From NCBI GenBank assembly GCA_002189105.1, contig NIOB01000003.1, forward strand, positions 372,001 through 436,000: a stretch of 64,000 nt of DNA, written 5' to 3'. The stretch's first letter is position 1. Each line of letters begins with the position of its first letter. Source of the DNA: Saccharibacillus soli (GTDB lineage Bacteria; Bacillota; Bacilli; Paenibacillales; Paenibacillaceae). The notes under the pieces are model-generated. The model did no database searches. It worked only from the letters and a program-made list of their open reading frames with translations, and was not told the DNA's origin. Made by a program: the position numbers and the translations under genes. Of the stretch, positions 1 through 8,985 are shown one piece after another.

Positions 1-2702
1 TTGAAGCGAAAGGCCAGCGCCCCATCCTGCGGATCGGCTGGAATCGTCACGAACAGTTTAGGGCCGACAGCTGTATCATCGCCCGGCGTCGTTTCTTCAT
101 CGTCTCCGGGAACAGCGGCACTATTTGTACCTTCCGAGCCAGAATCCGGAGTCTGCGCGGTCTGCTTCTCCCCGCCCAATACGCCCGTTCCGTACAACAC
201 ACCGACCGTCGCTCCACCTACGATCAGCAGCGCGATCACGCCCATCAGCAGCAGGGTCAGGCCGCGATTACGGCGAATCCAGCGCACCAACGGTGAAGCC
301 TGCTGCGCCTGGACTTTGCGGTAGACCGCAGCAAGCGGCCCCGGCGCTCCTTCAAAGTAATCGCGCCGATTATTCTTGTCCTTAAACGCATCGCGGTCAT
401 GGGCGGCGAAGTAGCGGATGATCTCCGCTTCGTAGGCCGGGTCGAATTTTCTGCCTTGTACATAAGGCTCCTGAGTCGCGGACCAGGCGAAGAACGCATA
501 CAGCGATTCGCGCCCTCCCGAACGTGCGGTATTCGTCCGTACGGACTCGACCAGCCTGCGATAATCGACATCCTCGCCGCCTCCGCTCAAGCTGCGGGAG
601 AACGCGGGCAGCAGACGATTATATCGCCCGGCGGCAATCTCGGCAGGCAGCAGGCGCTTGCCGAGCATCTGCACCTCGTCCATTTCTCTCATGCCCAATT
701 CTTCCAGCAGCCCGGCATCCGGGCGCTGCTGGGTGAACCACAGATACGCTGCACGCAGCGCGGCATATTTGCCCGTTCCGCGTGGGCCGCGTACCTTCTT
801 GCGGCGTTCCTCTTCGGTCTCGCCCTCGAAGAGGAAGCCCAGTCCCGTCACCTGCTGGAGCGTAACCTTATCCCATTCCCATTCATCCAGCAGATATTGA
901 ATCGCTTCGTCCGCCAGCGTGACGTACAGCGGGTGGTTCATCAGTTCCTCACCCACCGGGCCATCCAGCGGATGAACCATAGGACCACCCTCGCCGCGCA
1001 GCGTCTCCACGACGCCACGCACAGCGGCAACCGGATCATCCGCATGGCGCAGCTTACTGCCCAGCATCCGCCGTGCCGTATCGGAGAAATGTTCATTGTT
1101 CAGCAGACCCGGATGGTCATCCGACCACTTTTGCACAATTCGGATCAGCGCCGAAGCATCTTCGGCGGCCTGCATTTTCCGTTCCAGATAAGGTTCAAAC
1201 AGCATGGCAGCCGTCTGACGATTCCCGATTACGGTTGAGAAGAACATATCCGCAAGCTCCGGATCACTTTCAATGACCGAATAATAAGCCATACCGCCAT
1301 CTTTGCGTTTTTGTCGGGTGACCATAGGCATCAGAATCAGCAGATAACGCATGACCTGCGCCGCTGCACCCTTGCCGCCTACCCGGAAATAAGTCACGAT
1401 GTCGCGCAGCAGTTCCGGCTCCGGTACGCTGCCGCTCATCAGATCCTGCATCTCCCGATCAAAGCGGCCGCCGAGCAGATCGAACATTCGCGCTTTCAAC
1501 CGTGGATTGCCTGCCCGGTCGATCCATTGGAACAGCAGACCCAGAATCCCCCGACGGCTGTTCTCATAAGGCAATTCGTCGCCCTCTTCGATCCGCAGCA
1601 GTCGGGACAATTCCAGATAACGCTCCACATTCAGCGCTTCCGGCGTACTGCCCAACGCTTCATCGGCAAATGCGAAGAAAAGCTCCAGCCGCTGCGGATC
1701 ACGCAGTCCGTCATACAGAAAATCCGCCAGTTCCTGCAAGCTTCCGCCCTCGGCAGCGTTCACAATCCGGCCGCGCGAGAAGTCGAACAGAAAATCCTTT
1801 TCAATGTTCCGGTCGCCCGGACGCATGGAACCCTGCTCAACAAACGTCAGATTAACACCCTTGCGGCTGTGCGGCTCACGCGAATAGGTCAGGAAGCCCA
1901 GTCGTCTGCGAAATTCCGGTGGCAGTGCCGCATACAATACTTCCAGCAGCCTCAGCGCACGTTCGCTGGTTTCGGCAATCGGAGCGTTCAGCGTGACATA
2001 GACTTTGCGCCGACCGCTGACCGATTCCATAACCGCGAGCAGCAACCTCTTGAAGGCCGCACCGTCGATACCCAATTCCGCAAGCTTCTCCTGTCCAGTC
2101 TTGGGCTTGGGCAGATCGTTGCGCATGGGCAGCGACTCCAGCTCCGGCAGCGTTCTGCTGCGAGCCGACTCCGCACCTCGGCCGGAACGTGCTTGCCGCT
2201 CATCATTCTCAGAGGATGAATCAGCGTCTCCGAAGGCATCCATAGGCGAAAGACTCTCCGGCGCACGACCCTCTTGAATGCCCGGTCCGGCTCCCGCCGC
2301 TGCTTCCTCGTCCGCATAATCCGCGTAGAGGAAGTTCATGTACCCCGACGCCAGAAGCTCTGCTTTTTCCGCCGGTATCACATAATTATGTGTAAAAAAT
2401 GTGCTGCGCAGCCCGGTGAAGTCCGCTGACTTGTAGAGACTGCGACCGAGAATCACATCGCCGGTCTCCAACTGCACCAGATGGACAGCATCCGGATAGG
2501 CCGACTCTTCCTTAACCCCGGAAGCCGTCAGTTCAGCCGGAGCATCATAGGCACAGAGCGGATGCAGCGTCTTTTTGACAAAGGTATCATCCAGACTGCT
2601 GGAACGTGCGATCGTATCATACCCTTCCGTATCCCGGAAAATGCCGCTCCGTGCCCGCGTGTACAACTGCTGACCGATTTTTTGGGAGGAGAATGTACTC
2701 AC
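1..2702 (-). CDS. GAP1-type GTPase-associated membrane protein (3' end outside window)
   Basis: I translated this frame directly; it is open from a GTG at 2702 to the window edge (900 codons, C terminus missing). The GTG is preceded by GGGGAGAG and begins 3 bases after the stop of the GTPase gene, so the two are translationally linked. The N terminus (residues 1-130; QQLYTRARSGIF, then HLVQLETGDVILGRSLYKS and FFTHNYVIP) matches what I know of the GAP1-N2 domain, a partner of TRAFAC GTPases in predicted conflict systems. A long, mostly helical middle follows. A single membrane helix lies at about residues 811-838 (LTLLLMGVIALLIVGG), then a Ser/Thr/Asp-rich outer linker. The bulk should therefore be cytosolic and tethered to the membrane. 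Family assignment is by eye; function is inferred from the neighbour. Confidence 0.8.
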   Translation of the reverse strand, partial: MSTFSSQKIGQQLYTRARSGIFRDTEGYDTIARSSSLDDTFVKKTLHPLCAYDAPAELTASGVKEESAYPDAVHLVQLETGDVILGRSLYKSADFTGLRSTFFTHNYVIPAEKAELLASGYMNFLYADYADEEAAAGAGPGIQEGRAPESLSPMDAFGDADSSSENDERQARSGRGAESARSRTLPELESLPMRNDLPKPKTGQEKLAELGIDGAAFKRLLLAVMESVSGRRKVYVTLNAPIAETSERALRLLEVLYAALPPEFRRRLGFLTYSREPHSRKGVNLTFVEQGSMRPGDRNIEKDFLFDFSRGRIVNAAEGGSLQELADFLYDGLRDPQRLELFFAFADEALGSTPEALNVERYLELSRLLRIEEGDELPYENSRRGILGLLFQWIDRAGNPRLKARMFDLLGGRFDREMQDLMSGSVPEPELLRDIVTYFRVGGKGAAAQVMRYLLILMPMVTRQKRKDGGMAYYSVIESDPELADMFFSTVIGNRQTAAMLFEPYLERKMQAAEDASALIRIVQKWSDDHPGLLNNEHFSDTARRMLGSKLRHADDPVAAVRGVVETLRGEGGPMVHPLDGPVGEELMNHPLYVTLADEAIQYLLDEWEWDKVTLQQVTGLGFLFEGETEEERRKKVRGPRGTGKYAALRAAYLWFTQQRPDAGLLEELGMREMDEVQMLGKRLLPAEIAAGRYNRLLPAFSRSLSGGGEDVDYRRLVESVRTNTARSGGRESLYAFFAWSATQEPYVQGRKFDPAYEAEIIRYFAAHDRDAFKDKNNRRDYFEGAPGPLAAVYRKVQAQQASPLVRWIRRNRGLTLLLMGVIALLIVGGATVGVLYGTGVLGGEKQTAQTPDSGSEGTNSAAVPGDDEETTPGDDTAVGPKLFVTIPADPQDGALAFRF

Positions 2703-2705
2703 CTG

Positions 2706-3962
2706 CTATTCTCTCCCCTCAATGTATTTCAATTTGTAGAGCAGCCAGATAAATGGTTCATCCACCCGAATCGGGCTGACGACTCCCTGTACCTTCTGAT
2801 CGACCGGGTTGCTGCCGAGCGCCGACACCGCAAAGTAGCCCGTCTCGTTGAAGTAGACATCCATCGTCCCCTTAAACGGCCGGTCCACCTTCTCGATGAA
2901 GCGCCGCACTTCGCCGTCAATGTTGTCGAACTCGGTCAGGTCGAAGTAATCGTGATGCTCCAGATTGTTGAAAATATTGCTGTTCGCCCGCAGATAATCG
3001 CCATCTTCTTCCGCCAGGGCACGCAGCATGTCACTCTTGGTCAGCACCACAGCCGTAGGAATGTCGGTCTTGCCCTTCTCCTGATGCGCGATAAAGTCGC
3101 CGAACATGGTCAATACAACATCGCGCGGCTCATCATAAACACTCGTCCATTCGCCCGGCTTGTCGCCCTGCATGATGCGCAGACGCTCCCGAATCGAACG
3201 AATCTGAAGCGGATCGACCATGAACAGGATACCCGCAGAATTTTTGATATGCCGCCCGTGCAGATTCAGATATTCCTGATCCACCATTCCCTCACCGGCG
3301 ACGTCGAAGAATACAAGCGTCAGCGGCGCTTTGCGTTCATCCTTGAACACAAATTGGAAAATGAACGGCTCCTGCATCCGTTCCTTCTGCGTGGAAGCGA
3401 GCAGATCGCCGCGCTCAAATAGCGGATCTTCATAGTTCATGCGGAACTTGCGGCTGATCTCTGCGTTCAGCGGCATGCAGGCCGCGTCAAAGCGGTCAGC
3501 CGTCGTCTGCTGAAGCGTATGGATCAGCGACGTCATATAGACGGACTTGCCGACCTGAGACGCGCCCACGATGGAGATGATGTTGCTCGGCACCTTTCCT
3601 GCCGTGATTGGCAGTTCGTTGTGGCAGTGCGGGCACAGACGGCGGCGCGTCAGTTCGCCGTAGCGATCCGTCAGTCCCGACAGCACGTTATCCGTATAGA
3701 GGCGGTGCTCCGGCAGAATGTCCTGCGGCTTCAGAATGGCTTCCATATCATAAAGCGAATCCAGGCCAAAACGCGCCCGATACCGATTCAGCGGCTCATC
3801 TTCGCGCAGCGCGAAGTCCTCGTCATCCTCCCGGTAATGCGAAGCCCGAAAAACCACGTCTTCCGGCGAAAATTTGCTGAAGCAGTACGGGCAGACGATG
3901 TCGTAAAACAGCGGCCTCGGTTCTTCTTGAGACTTACGCATAAAACGACTGAAAAAACCCAT
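2706..3962 (-). CDS. Zinc-ribbon TRAFAC-type GTPase (double-GTPase family)
   Basis: 418 residues. Start is the ATG at 3962, preceded by AGGGGG with 7-base spacing; an upstream in-frame start would run into the neighbouring gene. Two CxxC knuckles (CPYC 24-27, CPHC 110-113) form a split zinc ribbon. The G domain has a P loop GASQVGKS (133-140), switch II/Walker B FFDVAGEG (Asp220) and a TKSD base-recognition motif (308-311), so it is predicted to be an active GTPase. It resembles the zinc-ribbon/DO-GTPase proteins predicted to act as NTP switches beside GAP1 proteins. It follows the beta-rich protein gene by 37 bases and is followed 3 bases later by the GAP1 gene, so the three form an operon. 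No membrane segment is visible; it is probably cytosolic and recruited to the membrane by the GAP1 protein. Confidence 0.87.
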   Translation of the reverse strand: MGFFSRFMRKSQEEPRPLFYDIVCPYCFSKFSPEDVVFRASHYREDDEDFALREDEPLNRYRARFGLDSLYDMEAILKPQDILPEHRLYTDNVLSGLTDRYGELTRRRLCPHCHNELPITAGKVPSNIISIVGASQVGKSVYMTSLIHTLQQTTADRFDAACMPLNAEISRKFRMNYEDPLFERGDLLASTQKERMQEPFIFQFVFKDERKAPLTLVFFDVAGEGMVDQEYLNLHGRHIKNSAGILFMVDPLQIRSIRERLRIMQGDKPGEWTSVYDEPRDVVLTMFGDFIAHQEKGKTDIPTAVVLTKSDMLRALAEEDGDYLRANSNIFNNLEHHDYFDLTEFDNIDGEVRRFIEKVDRPFKGTMDVYFNETGYFAVSALGSNPVDQKVQGVVSPIRVDEPFIWLLYKLKYIEGRE

Positions 3963-3999
3963 CCCCGTTCCCCCTAGTCCTGTTAATGTGGAAAATCTC

Positions 4000-4698
4000 T
4001 TACTCCGGCAGCAGTTCGTACAGCTGACCGTATTTCTTGCCATCGGTGAAAAACACTCGCACATAATCATTTTTGCCTACTTCGATCTCGGGCAGCGAAG
4101 TGCGTCCAGCCGGAAAAGGCGCCGCAAACGGGTACACTGTTCCATCCTGCGGGCCGGTTGGATACGCTCCGCTCTTTTTCACGTAACATAACACGCCTTC
4201 TCCCAGCGGCACCTCGCAGGACAACTCGATCCGCACCGTCTTATACGCACGAAGCAGCGGTTTCTTCTCTCGGATCGCATAACGAATCTTCGCCCGCCCT
4301 GCGGGTGTCTCCACCGTGTTTTCGTTTCGCGGCTGGCGAACCAGCACGGTCTCACCGGAAAGCGGCATGGCCGCATACACGGTATACGCATACCGCCCAA
4401 TTCCGTCCAGCCGATCCCGGTATCCGCCGGAAGCCTTGTACTCCTCGCGCGTATACAGCTTCAGCTCGGACGCATCGAAGTCTTCGTTGATTCCGCCCAT
4501 CGCCGGATCTGCTGCACCATAGGGCGGCGCTCCCGCTTTGGCCCCTTCCGTATGATGCGCATCCAGCGCACGGCGGCCGATATAGACCGAATCCGTGCCG
4601 GTAGGCCAGTGCCATTGGAGCGTGCAGACATCACCGCTCACGCGGCGCGTCAGCTCACGAATGACCGGCGTACCCGGCTCCGCTTCGATATACCGCAT
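4000..4698 (-). CDS. Beta-rich protein of unknown function, GTPase-linked
   Basis: 232 residues. I chose the ATG at 4698 because AAGGGGG lies 8 bases upstream; the longer frame from 4812 has no ribosome site and a low-complexity N terminus. There is no signal peptide or membrane helix. Residues 1-40 (GDVCTLQWHWP...VYIGRR) look like the first strands of a fibronectin-III-like or other beta-sandwich fold, and the C-terminal half (KTVRIELSCEVPLGEGVLCYVKKSG) is also strand-rich. It is the first gene of the three-gene unit with the GTPase and GAP1 protein, 37 bases apart. I do not recognise the family. Its place suggests a binding or adaptor partner of the GTPase. Confidence 0.75.
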   Translation of the reverse strand: MRYIEAEPGTPVIRELTRRVSGDVCTLQWHWPTGTDSVYIGRRALDAHHTEGAKAGAPPYGAADPAMGGINEDFDASELKLYTREEYKASGGYRDRLDGIGRYAYTVYAAMPLSGETVLVRQPRNENTVETPAGRAKIRYAIREKKPLLRAYKTVRIELSCEVPLGEGVLCYVKKSGAYPTGPQDGTVYPFAAPFPAGRTSLPEIEVGKNDYVRVFFTDGKKYGQLYELLPE

Positions 4699-5198
4699 CC
4701 GGATGTCCCCCTTCATGAACTTGAACTTGGCTTGATTCTTCCACGTCCCCTGCTGCGGCCTATTTCTTGCAGCTGCGGTAGACGTTGTTTCTCTCTTCAC
4801 AACTTCTCCCATTATAACACAGCCAGCTGTTTACATCCCCCGCCCTGAGCCGGGGCCTCAGCCAGCCAGACATCGGCTGAACACCCGCCCAACCCTCCAT
4901 TCTCTCCGCACAAAAAACGACCGATTCCGCACAGCCACGCTGTTGGATCGGCCGCCTTTTTGTTGAAGTCCCTATCACCCGACTTCATCGCCTGGATTCC
5001 GGGTTGATGCCTTGTTTCTTGGGACGATCCGAATCCGGCTGCTGCCTGGGTCAGGTTCCGAATCAGATTATTCCACGAAGCAAGCGGAGCGCTGTGGAAT
5101 CCGGAATTATTGAACGGAATCCGTCTGAGCGGAACCACTCAAGTTGAACCGATTATGACGGAAGCCGCCAGGTCTGGATCGATCGGCTCTGGTTCCGA
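4699..5198. other. Intergenic region between the GTPase unit and the oxidoreductase
   Basis: About 500 bases without a convincing gene. It contains a hairpin with A/T flanks (listed separately at 4912-4962) and a GC-rich small stem near 4838-4856. The promoter of the GTPase unit should lie in the low part of this stretch, but I found no clear -35/-10 pair. Confidence 0.5.
4912..4962 (-). terminator. Probable bidirectional rho-independent terminator
   Basis: An imperfect stem (CCGAT-TCC pairing with GGATCGG) is flanked by an A run on the left and TTTTTG on the right. Read on the minus strand it ends in a T run and lies about 240 bases past the oxidoreductase stop, so it may insulate the GTPase unit from that gene. 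Confidence 0.55.
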
Positions 5199-6539
5199 TC
5201 ATTTTCCCTGCCGCAGCAGGCCTGCAATTGTCGATTCAAAGGAAGGGAACGCGTAGACCAGACGATCTGCCTGTTCAGCCGTCAGCTTGAGCGTGATGAT
5301 TGGCGTCAGCGCATTAATCACATCCAGTGCTTCGCGGCTGCACACAGCGGCTCCAACCAGTCGGCTTTCCCCGTCATACACAAGCGTCATATGCGCATCG
5401 GTATCCCCACGTCCAGCGAAATCCCATTGTTTGCCGAGTTCAACCGGTTTGACCGTATACTCGTCCGAGGTTTCCGCCTCTGCCGGAGTCACGCCAATCT
5501 GCGCGATGCGCGGCAGCGTAAAGGCAATTGTCGCAATCGGTGGATACTCAATCGGAGCATCGAACATGCCCGACAGCAGGCCTCCCAGATACTTCGCCTC
5601 AAAGACCGAAGTAGGCGTCAGACGCGGCTGCTTCTTGTCGAGCACATCCCCGCTGGCATAAATATGCGGCTGCGAGGTACGCAGGTATTCATCGACGACG
5701 ATGCCCTTTTTCGTATACTCTACGCCTGCTGCCTCCAGACCTAACCCATCTGTATTGGGGATTCGTCCTGTTGCATTGATGACCAGATCCGTGGTGAGCC
5801 GCAGCCCTTTTTCCGTTGTGACGATTTGCTCTCCACCGCGTTCTTCCACTTGTACCACACGGTCTTCAAAATGGAAGTTCACGCCATCGTGACGCATCTT
5901 GTCCACCAACTGCTGAACATACGGTTGATGGAACTCGGAGAGCGCATGATCCGAGCTTTGAACGACTTCTACCTGCGAACCGGCTTTGGAGGCGATTGAC
6001 GCAATCTCCATCGCTACGTAACCGGCTCCGACCAGCACCATTCGCTTCGGCAGTTCCGGCATATGCAGAAAGTCATCGCTGGTCTTCAGCAGCTCATGAC
6101 CGGGAATATCCGGCAGCATCGGACGCTGGCCCGCCGCGACCACGAACTTCTCTGCCGTATACCGCTCACCGTTGACCATGACCGTCTGCGCATCCTCGAA
6201 TCTCGCATCGCCGTGAATCATCGTAACTCCGGCGTCGATTAACTTTTGTCCCAGAAAATCAGGCAGGGGATCGAGGATCGAATTCTTGTGTTCCATCAGC
6301 TTCGACCAGTCCAGCGAGAACTGGCTGTCCATGCCGATTCCGGTGTACAGCTGCGCATCCTCCATGACTTTGATTGGGCCATCCAGAATGATCTTGGGAT
6401 TGCAGCCGTAGGTGGTACATACCCCGGCGATCTTGTGGCGCTCGATAATCGCTACCTTCTTGCCAGCTGCCGTCAGCGGGAGTGCTGCATTCCAGGCCGC
6501 CTGTCCGCTGCCGATAAACAATACGTCAAATGAAGTCAT
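5199..6539 (-). CDS. FAD/NAD(P)-dependent disulfide oxidoreductase (dihydrolipoamide dehydrogenase-like)
   Basis: 446 residues. ATG at 6539 after GGAAGAG. The FAD-binding loop GSGQAA is at 10-15, the redox-active disulfide motif CTTYGC (Cys41, Cys46) is in the usual C-x4-C spacing, the NAD(P) loop GAGYVAMEIA is near 168, and the second FAD motif YASGD is near 300. Class I members end with a His-Pro-Thr-x-x-Glu catalytic dyad; here the equivalent is AFPSFEST, with no His. This fits a Firmicute subfamily of putative glutathione/mercuric reductase-like proteins rather than Lpd itself. Substrate unknown. It is flanked by large intergenic gaps and may be unrelated to the GTPase and VWA genes around it. 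Confidence 0.85.
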   Translation of the reverse strand: MTSFDVLFIGSGQAAWNAALPLTAAGKKVAIIERHKIAGVCTTYGCNPKIILDGPIKVMEDAQLYTGIGMDSQFSLDWSKLMEHKNSILDPLPDFLGQKLIDAGVTMIHGDARFEDAQTVMVNGERYTAEKFVVAAGQRPMLPDIPGHELLKTSDDFLHMPELPKRMVLVGAGYVAMEIASIASKAGSQVEVVQSSDHALSEFHQPYVQQLVDKMRHDGVNFHFEDRVVQVEERGGEQIVTTEKGLRLTTDLVINATGRIPNTDGLGLEAAGVEYTKKGIVVDEYLRTSQPHIYASGDVLDKKQPRLTPTSVFEAKYLGGLLSGMFDAPIEYPPIATIAFTLPRIAQIGVTPAEAETSDEYTVKPVELGKQWDFAGRGDTDAHMTLVYDGESRLVGAAVCSREALDVINALTPIITLKLTAEQADRLVYAFPSFESTIAGLLRQGK

Positions 6540-6771
6540 GGGTTCTCTTCCTTTCGGGAGTGGGATGGGGAGTGCTGGGCGAATGGAATTCGCTCACTCC
6601 ACCTATTCAATAGGATGTCATTCAATTACACACAACATTCCTTACCCTCACCCGAAAGCTATTAACCGAAAAAGTACGCTGGGCTGCCCGTCTTCATGGG
6701 TGAGCACACTTTTGAGCGTCACGATGATTTGGCTTCTTCTCGTTGCCCTTCATTTCGATATATCATTTTTG

Positions 6772-6821
6772 TGCGTCATTTCTATGCGTCATTTCTATTC
6801 GTCATTTCTATTCGTCGTCTA
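6772..6821. repeat. 13-bp tandem repeat, about 3.8 copies
   Basis: Units TGCGTCATTTCTA at 6772-6784 and 6785-6797, TTCGTCATTTCTA at 6798-6810, then a shortened TTCGTCGTCTA at 6811-6821. No reading frame uses it convincingly. Confidence 0.85.
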
Positions 6822-6883
6822 TGTGTATCGTTTATGTTCCTGTTCATCCTTATGGATCTGTTCATCTCATCAAAGTTTATTCG

Positions 6884-6918
6884 TTGAGATGGGTTCACCG
6901 GGATTGAGATGGGTTCAC
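6884..6918. repeat. 15-bp direct repeat, 20-bp period
   Basis: TTGAGATGGGTTCAC occurs exactly at 6884-6898 and again at 6904-6918. The near two-turn spacing would suit a pair of protein-binding sites, but this is inference only. Confidence 0.7.
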
Positions 6919-6969
6919 TCAGATTCATTTCTCAAGATTCAAGAAAGATTCAAGCGACATCCAAGCTCA

Positions 6970-8295
6970 TCAGAACCCACTGCTCCGATCACCCGGACGA
7001 CGTCCCATGCTGGCCGAAGGGTTGAGATTAGCGCCTTTGGTTCCGCGTTCGCGGCGGCGATGGTCGCTGATTGGAACGATTACCGTAAACAGTGCGATGA
7101 TCGCCGCCAATACCAGATCTGCCAGCAATCTGACTGTTGGATCGCCTAACGTCTCTCCTTGAAGACCCAACTCCAGAATCAGACCCGCGATCAGACCCGC
7201 GACGGCCCCGCCGATCCCAAAGCTTTTTGCCAGGAAACGGTTGTCGAACATCAATCCAAGCGCGACGCCCAGAGCGGCTCCGATCAGCAGGATTAGACCG
7301 ATGTGCAGAATTTGCAGATACGTACTGCCCGCCGGTGCCCCGGTGCGTTCCGTCAGCAGCGTATGATTGTCGAGATTCCGATAGATGTCCTGGAACGCCA
7401 GCGAGATCTGGTTGGCATTGGCAATGTTCGTATACGTTCCCCCCGTACGATCCGAGATGTTTTCGAGCAACCGGAATCCTTGGGCCAGTTCGTCAAGTCC
7501 AGCCTGCGACAACTTCGTATTGTTCAGGTCACCCAGCGCGATTGTGTTGATCGGAACCCGCTGACTGCGGTAATCGGCGACGACTTTTTCCAGATCGACA
7601 CTCGTCACTCCGTCTGAGAGCAGAATAACCATTGCCCCGCTGTCAGGGCTGCCCTGAGTTCGGATTTGCTCCATCGTGTCGTCCAATGCTCTGTCGATAT
7701 TCGTTCCATATTCTGTCGGTTTGATTGCGTCGATCTTGTCATAGATATTCTGCTTATCCTGCTGGGTAGCGGTTGAAGTCAACGGCTGCACAAGCTGGGC
7801 ATAATCGTCAAATGTGAAGACGGCAACCCGTTTGCTGGCATCCATGCGTGCGACCAAGTCTTTCGCAGCAGCGAAACGCTGTTTGTCTGGATCGTTCCCC
7901 AGACCCTTGTCGGTAGTGCTCATACTGCCCGAATTGTCGATCACCAGCACGATGTCATTGATCTTCTTTACACCGCCAAGATCCAGCTCATACACGAATT
8001 CAAACAGCGAACCCAGCGCCAGAAAAGCCGCCAGCGTGACGGGTACGATCAATTTCCACGATAGCCCCGAATAGCGTTCCCTCCATGATCTTCCGTTCAG
8101 CTTGGGCGAGATCATCTCCGCAATCAGACAGCCCAGCCCGATACAGAACGCCAGCACCCCAAAATAAATGCCGATCAGCAGAATACTCGACATCTCCCCT
8201 TGATACCGACCCAGCAGCCATTCTCCAATGCCAAACCCAACCGCGCCGCCGACAAGCGCCAGCAGCAGCAGAAGCAGATTGATCTTGCGCTGCAT
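6970..8295 (-). CDS. VWA-domain protein with N- and C-terminal membrane spans
   Basis: 441 residues. ATG at 8295 with a very strong GGGGGAGGAAGG site. Three hydrophobic helices at about 7-27, 37-57 and 82-102 precede a von Willebrand factor A domain with an intact MIDAS (DNSGS, 120-124), a conserved TNID-type loop and a LLSDG strand. After the VWA domain, about three Gly-rich helices (LHIGLILLIGAALGVALG, FGIGGAVAGLIAGLIL, LADLVLAAIIALFTVIV) return to the membrane, and the tail is Arg-rich. VWA domains usually bind a protein partner through a metal ion. Its leader carries the 53-bp repeat array, and the gene follows the tubulin-like operon in the same orientation. Confidence 0.87.
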   Translation of the reverse strand: MQRKINLLLLLLALVGGAVGFGIGEWLLGRYQGEMSSILLIGIYFGVLAFCIGLGCLIAEMISPKLNGRSWRERYSGLSWKLIVPVTLAAFLALGSLFEFVYELDLGGVKKINDIVLVIDNSGSMSTTDKGLGNDPDKQRFAAAKDLVARMDASKRVAVFTFDDYAQLVQPLTSTATQQDKQNIYDKIDAIKPTEYGTNIDRALDDTMEQIRTQGSPDSGAMVILLSDGVTSVDLEKVVADYRSQRVPINTIALGDLNNTKLSQAGLDELAQGFRLLENISDRTGGTYTNIANANQISLAFQDIYRNLDNHTLLTERTGAPAGSTYLQILHIGLILLIGAALGVALGLMFDNRFLAKSFGIGGAVAGLIAGLILELGLQGETLGDPTVRLLADLVLAAIIALFTVIVPISDHRRRERGTKGANLNPSASMGRRPGDRSSGF

Positions 8296-8441
8296 CCTTC
8301 CTCCCCCTTTTCTCTATCTGAGTCTTTCCGTTTCTGAGTCCTTGACGGACAGTTCCGGCAGCGAGACCCGAGGACTCGCGCGAAGCAGAGCAAGCGTGCT
8401 GTAAATGTGCATGTATGGTAGCCGCAAGCGTACGTCTTTGT

Positions 8442-8893
8442 GGTAGACGCGGGCACGCGGGAAGCGCAGGCGTGCCGCAAACGTACACACGGGCGATAGA
8501 CACCGGCATGCGGCAAGCACGGGCATACCGCAAACATACGCGCGAACGGTAGACACCGGCATGCGGCAAGCACGGGCGTACCGCAAACATACGCGCGAAC
8601 GGTAGACACCGGCATGCGGCAAGCACGGGCGTACCGCAAACATACGCGCGAACGGTAGACACCGGCATGCGGCAAGCACGGGCGTACCGCAAACATACGC
8701 GCGAACGGTAGACACCGGCATGCGGGAAGCGCAGGCGTTCCGCAAACGTACACACGGGCGATAGACACCGGCATGCGGCAAGCACGGGCGTACCGCAAAC
8801 GTACGCGCGGGCGGTAGACAACAGCATGCGGCAAGCACGGACGTACTACAAACGTACGCATAAGCGGTAGACACCGGCATGCGGCAAGCACGA
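8442..8893. repeat. 53-bp GC-rich tandem array, about 8.5 copies
   Basis: Units start at 8442, 8495, 8548, 8601, 8654, 8707, 8760, 8813 and 8866, each exactly 53 bases on. The four central units (8548-8759) are almost identical; the outer ones have drifted, and a degenerate unit may extend left to about 8389. Each unit carries a GCATGC core within an imperfect palindrome (CCGGCATGCGG). Since 53 is not a multiple of three and the minus strand of the unit has no stop in any frame, all three minus frames stay open through the array. It lies about 150 bases upstream of the VWA gene start. Confidence 0.95.
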
Positions 8894-8985
8894 ATATTTC
8901 TTAACCCTACGCGTATTGCACTCTCCATCGCTTAACTTGGCTGGCGGAAGCCTGCAAACTAGTACCGTATCGCAGCAGGAACCGG

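Larger units (their letters stand above)
6540..6969. other. Intergenic region with short tandem and direct repeats
   Basis: 430 bases upstream of the oxidoreductase, no gene. It carries a 13-bp tandem repeat (6772-6821) and a 15-bp direct repeat (6884-6898, 6904-6918). The oxidoreductase promoter is expected here, but no clear core promoter was found. Confidence 0.5.

Noticed and set aside
1-2219. Plus-strand frames at the left edge
   Set aside because: They are opposite the GAP1 gene, which I translated in full on the minus strand from GTG 2702 without a stop.
8442-8893. CRISPR array
   Set aside because: The 53-base unit is repeated end to end without unique spacers, and no cas gene is present. 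It is a tandem minisatellite.
8000-8928. Three overlapping minus-strand repeat-peptide genes
   Set aside because: All three frames are open only because the repeat unit lacks stops; none has a ribosome site and one runs into the VWA gene.
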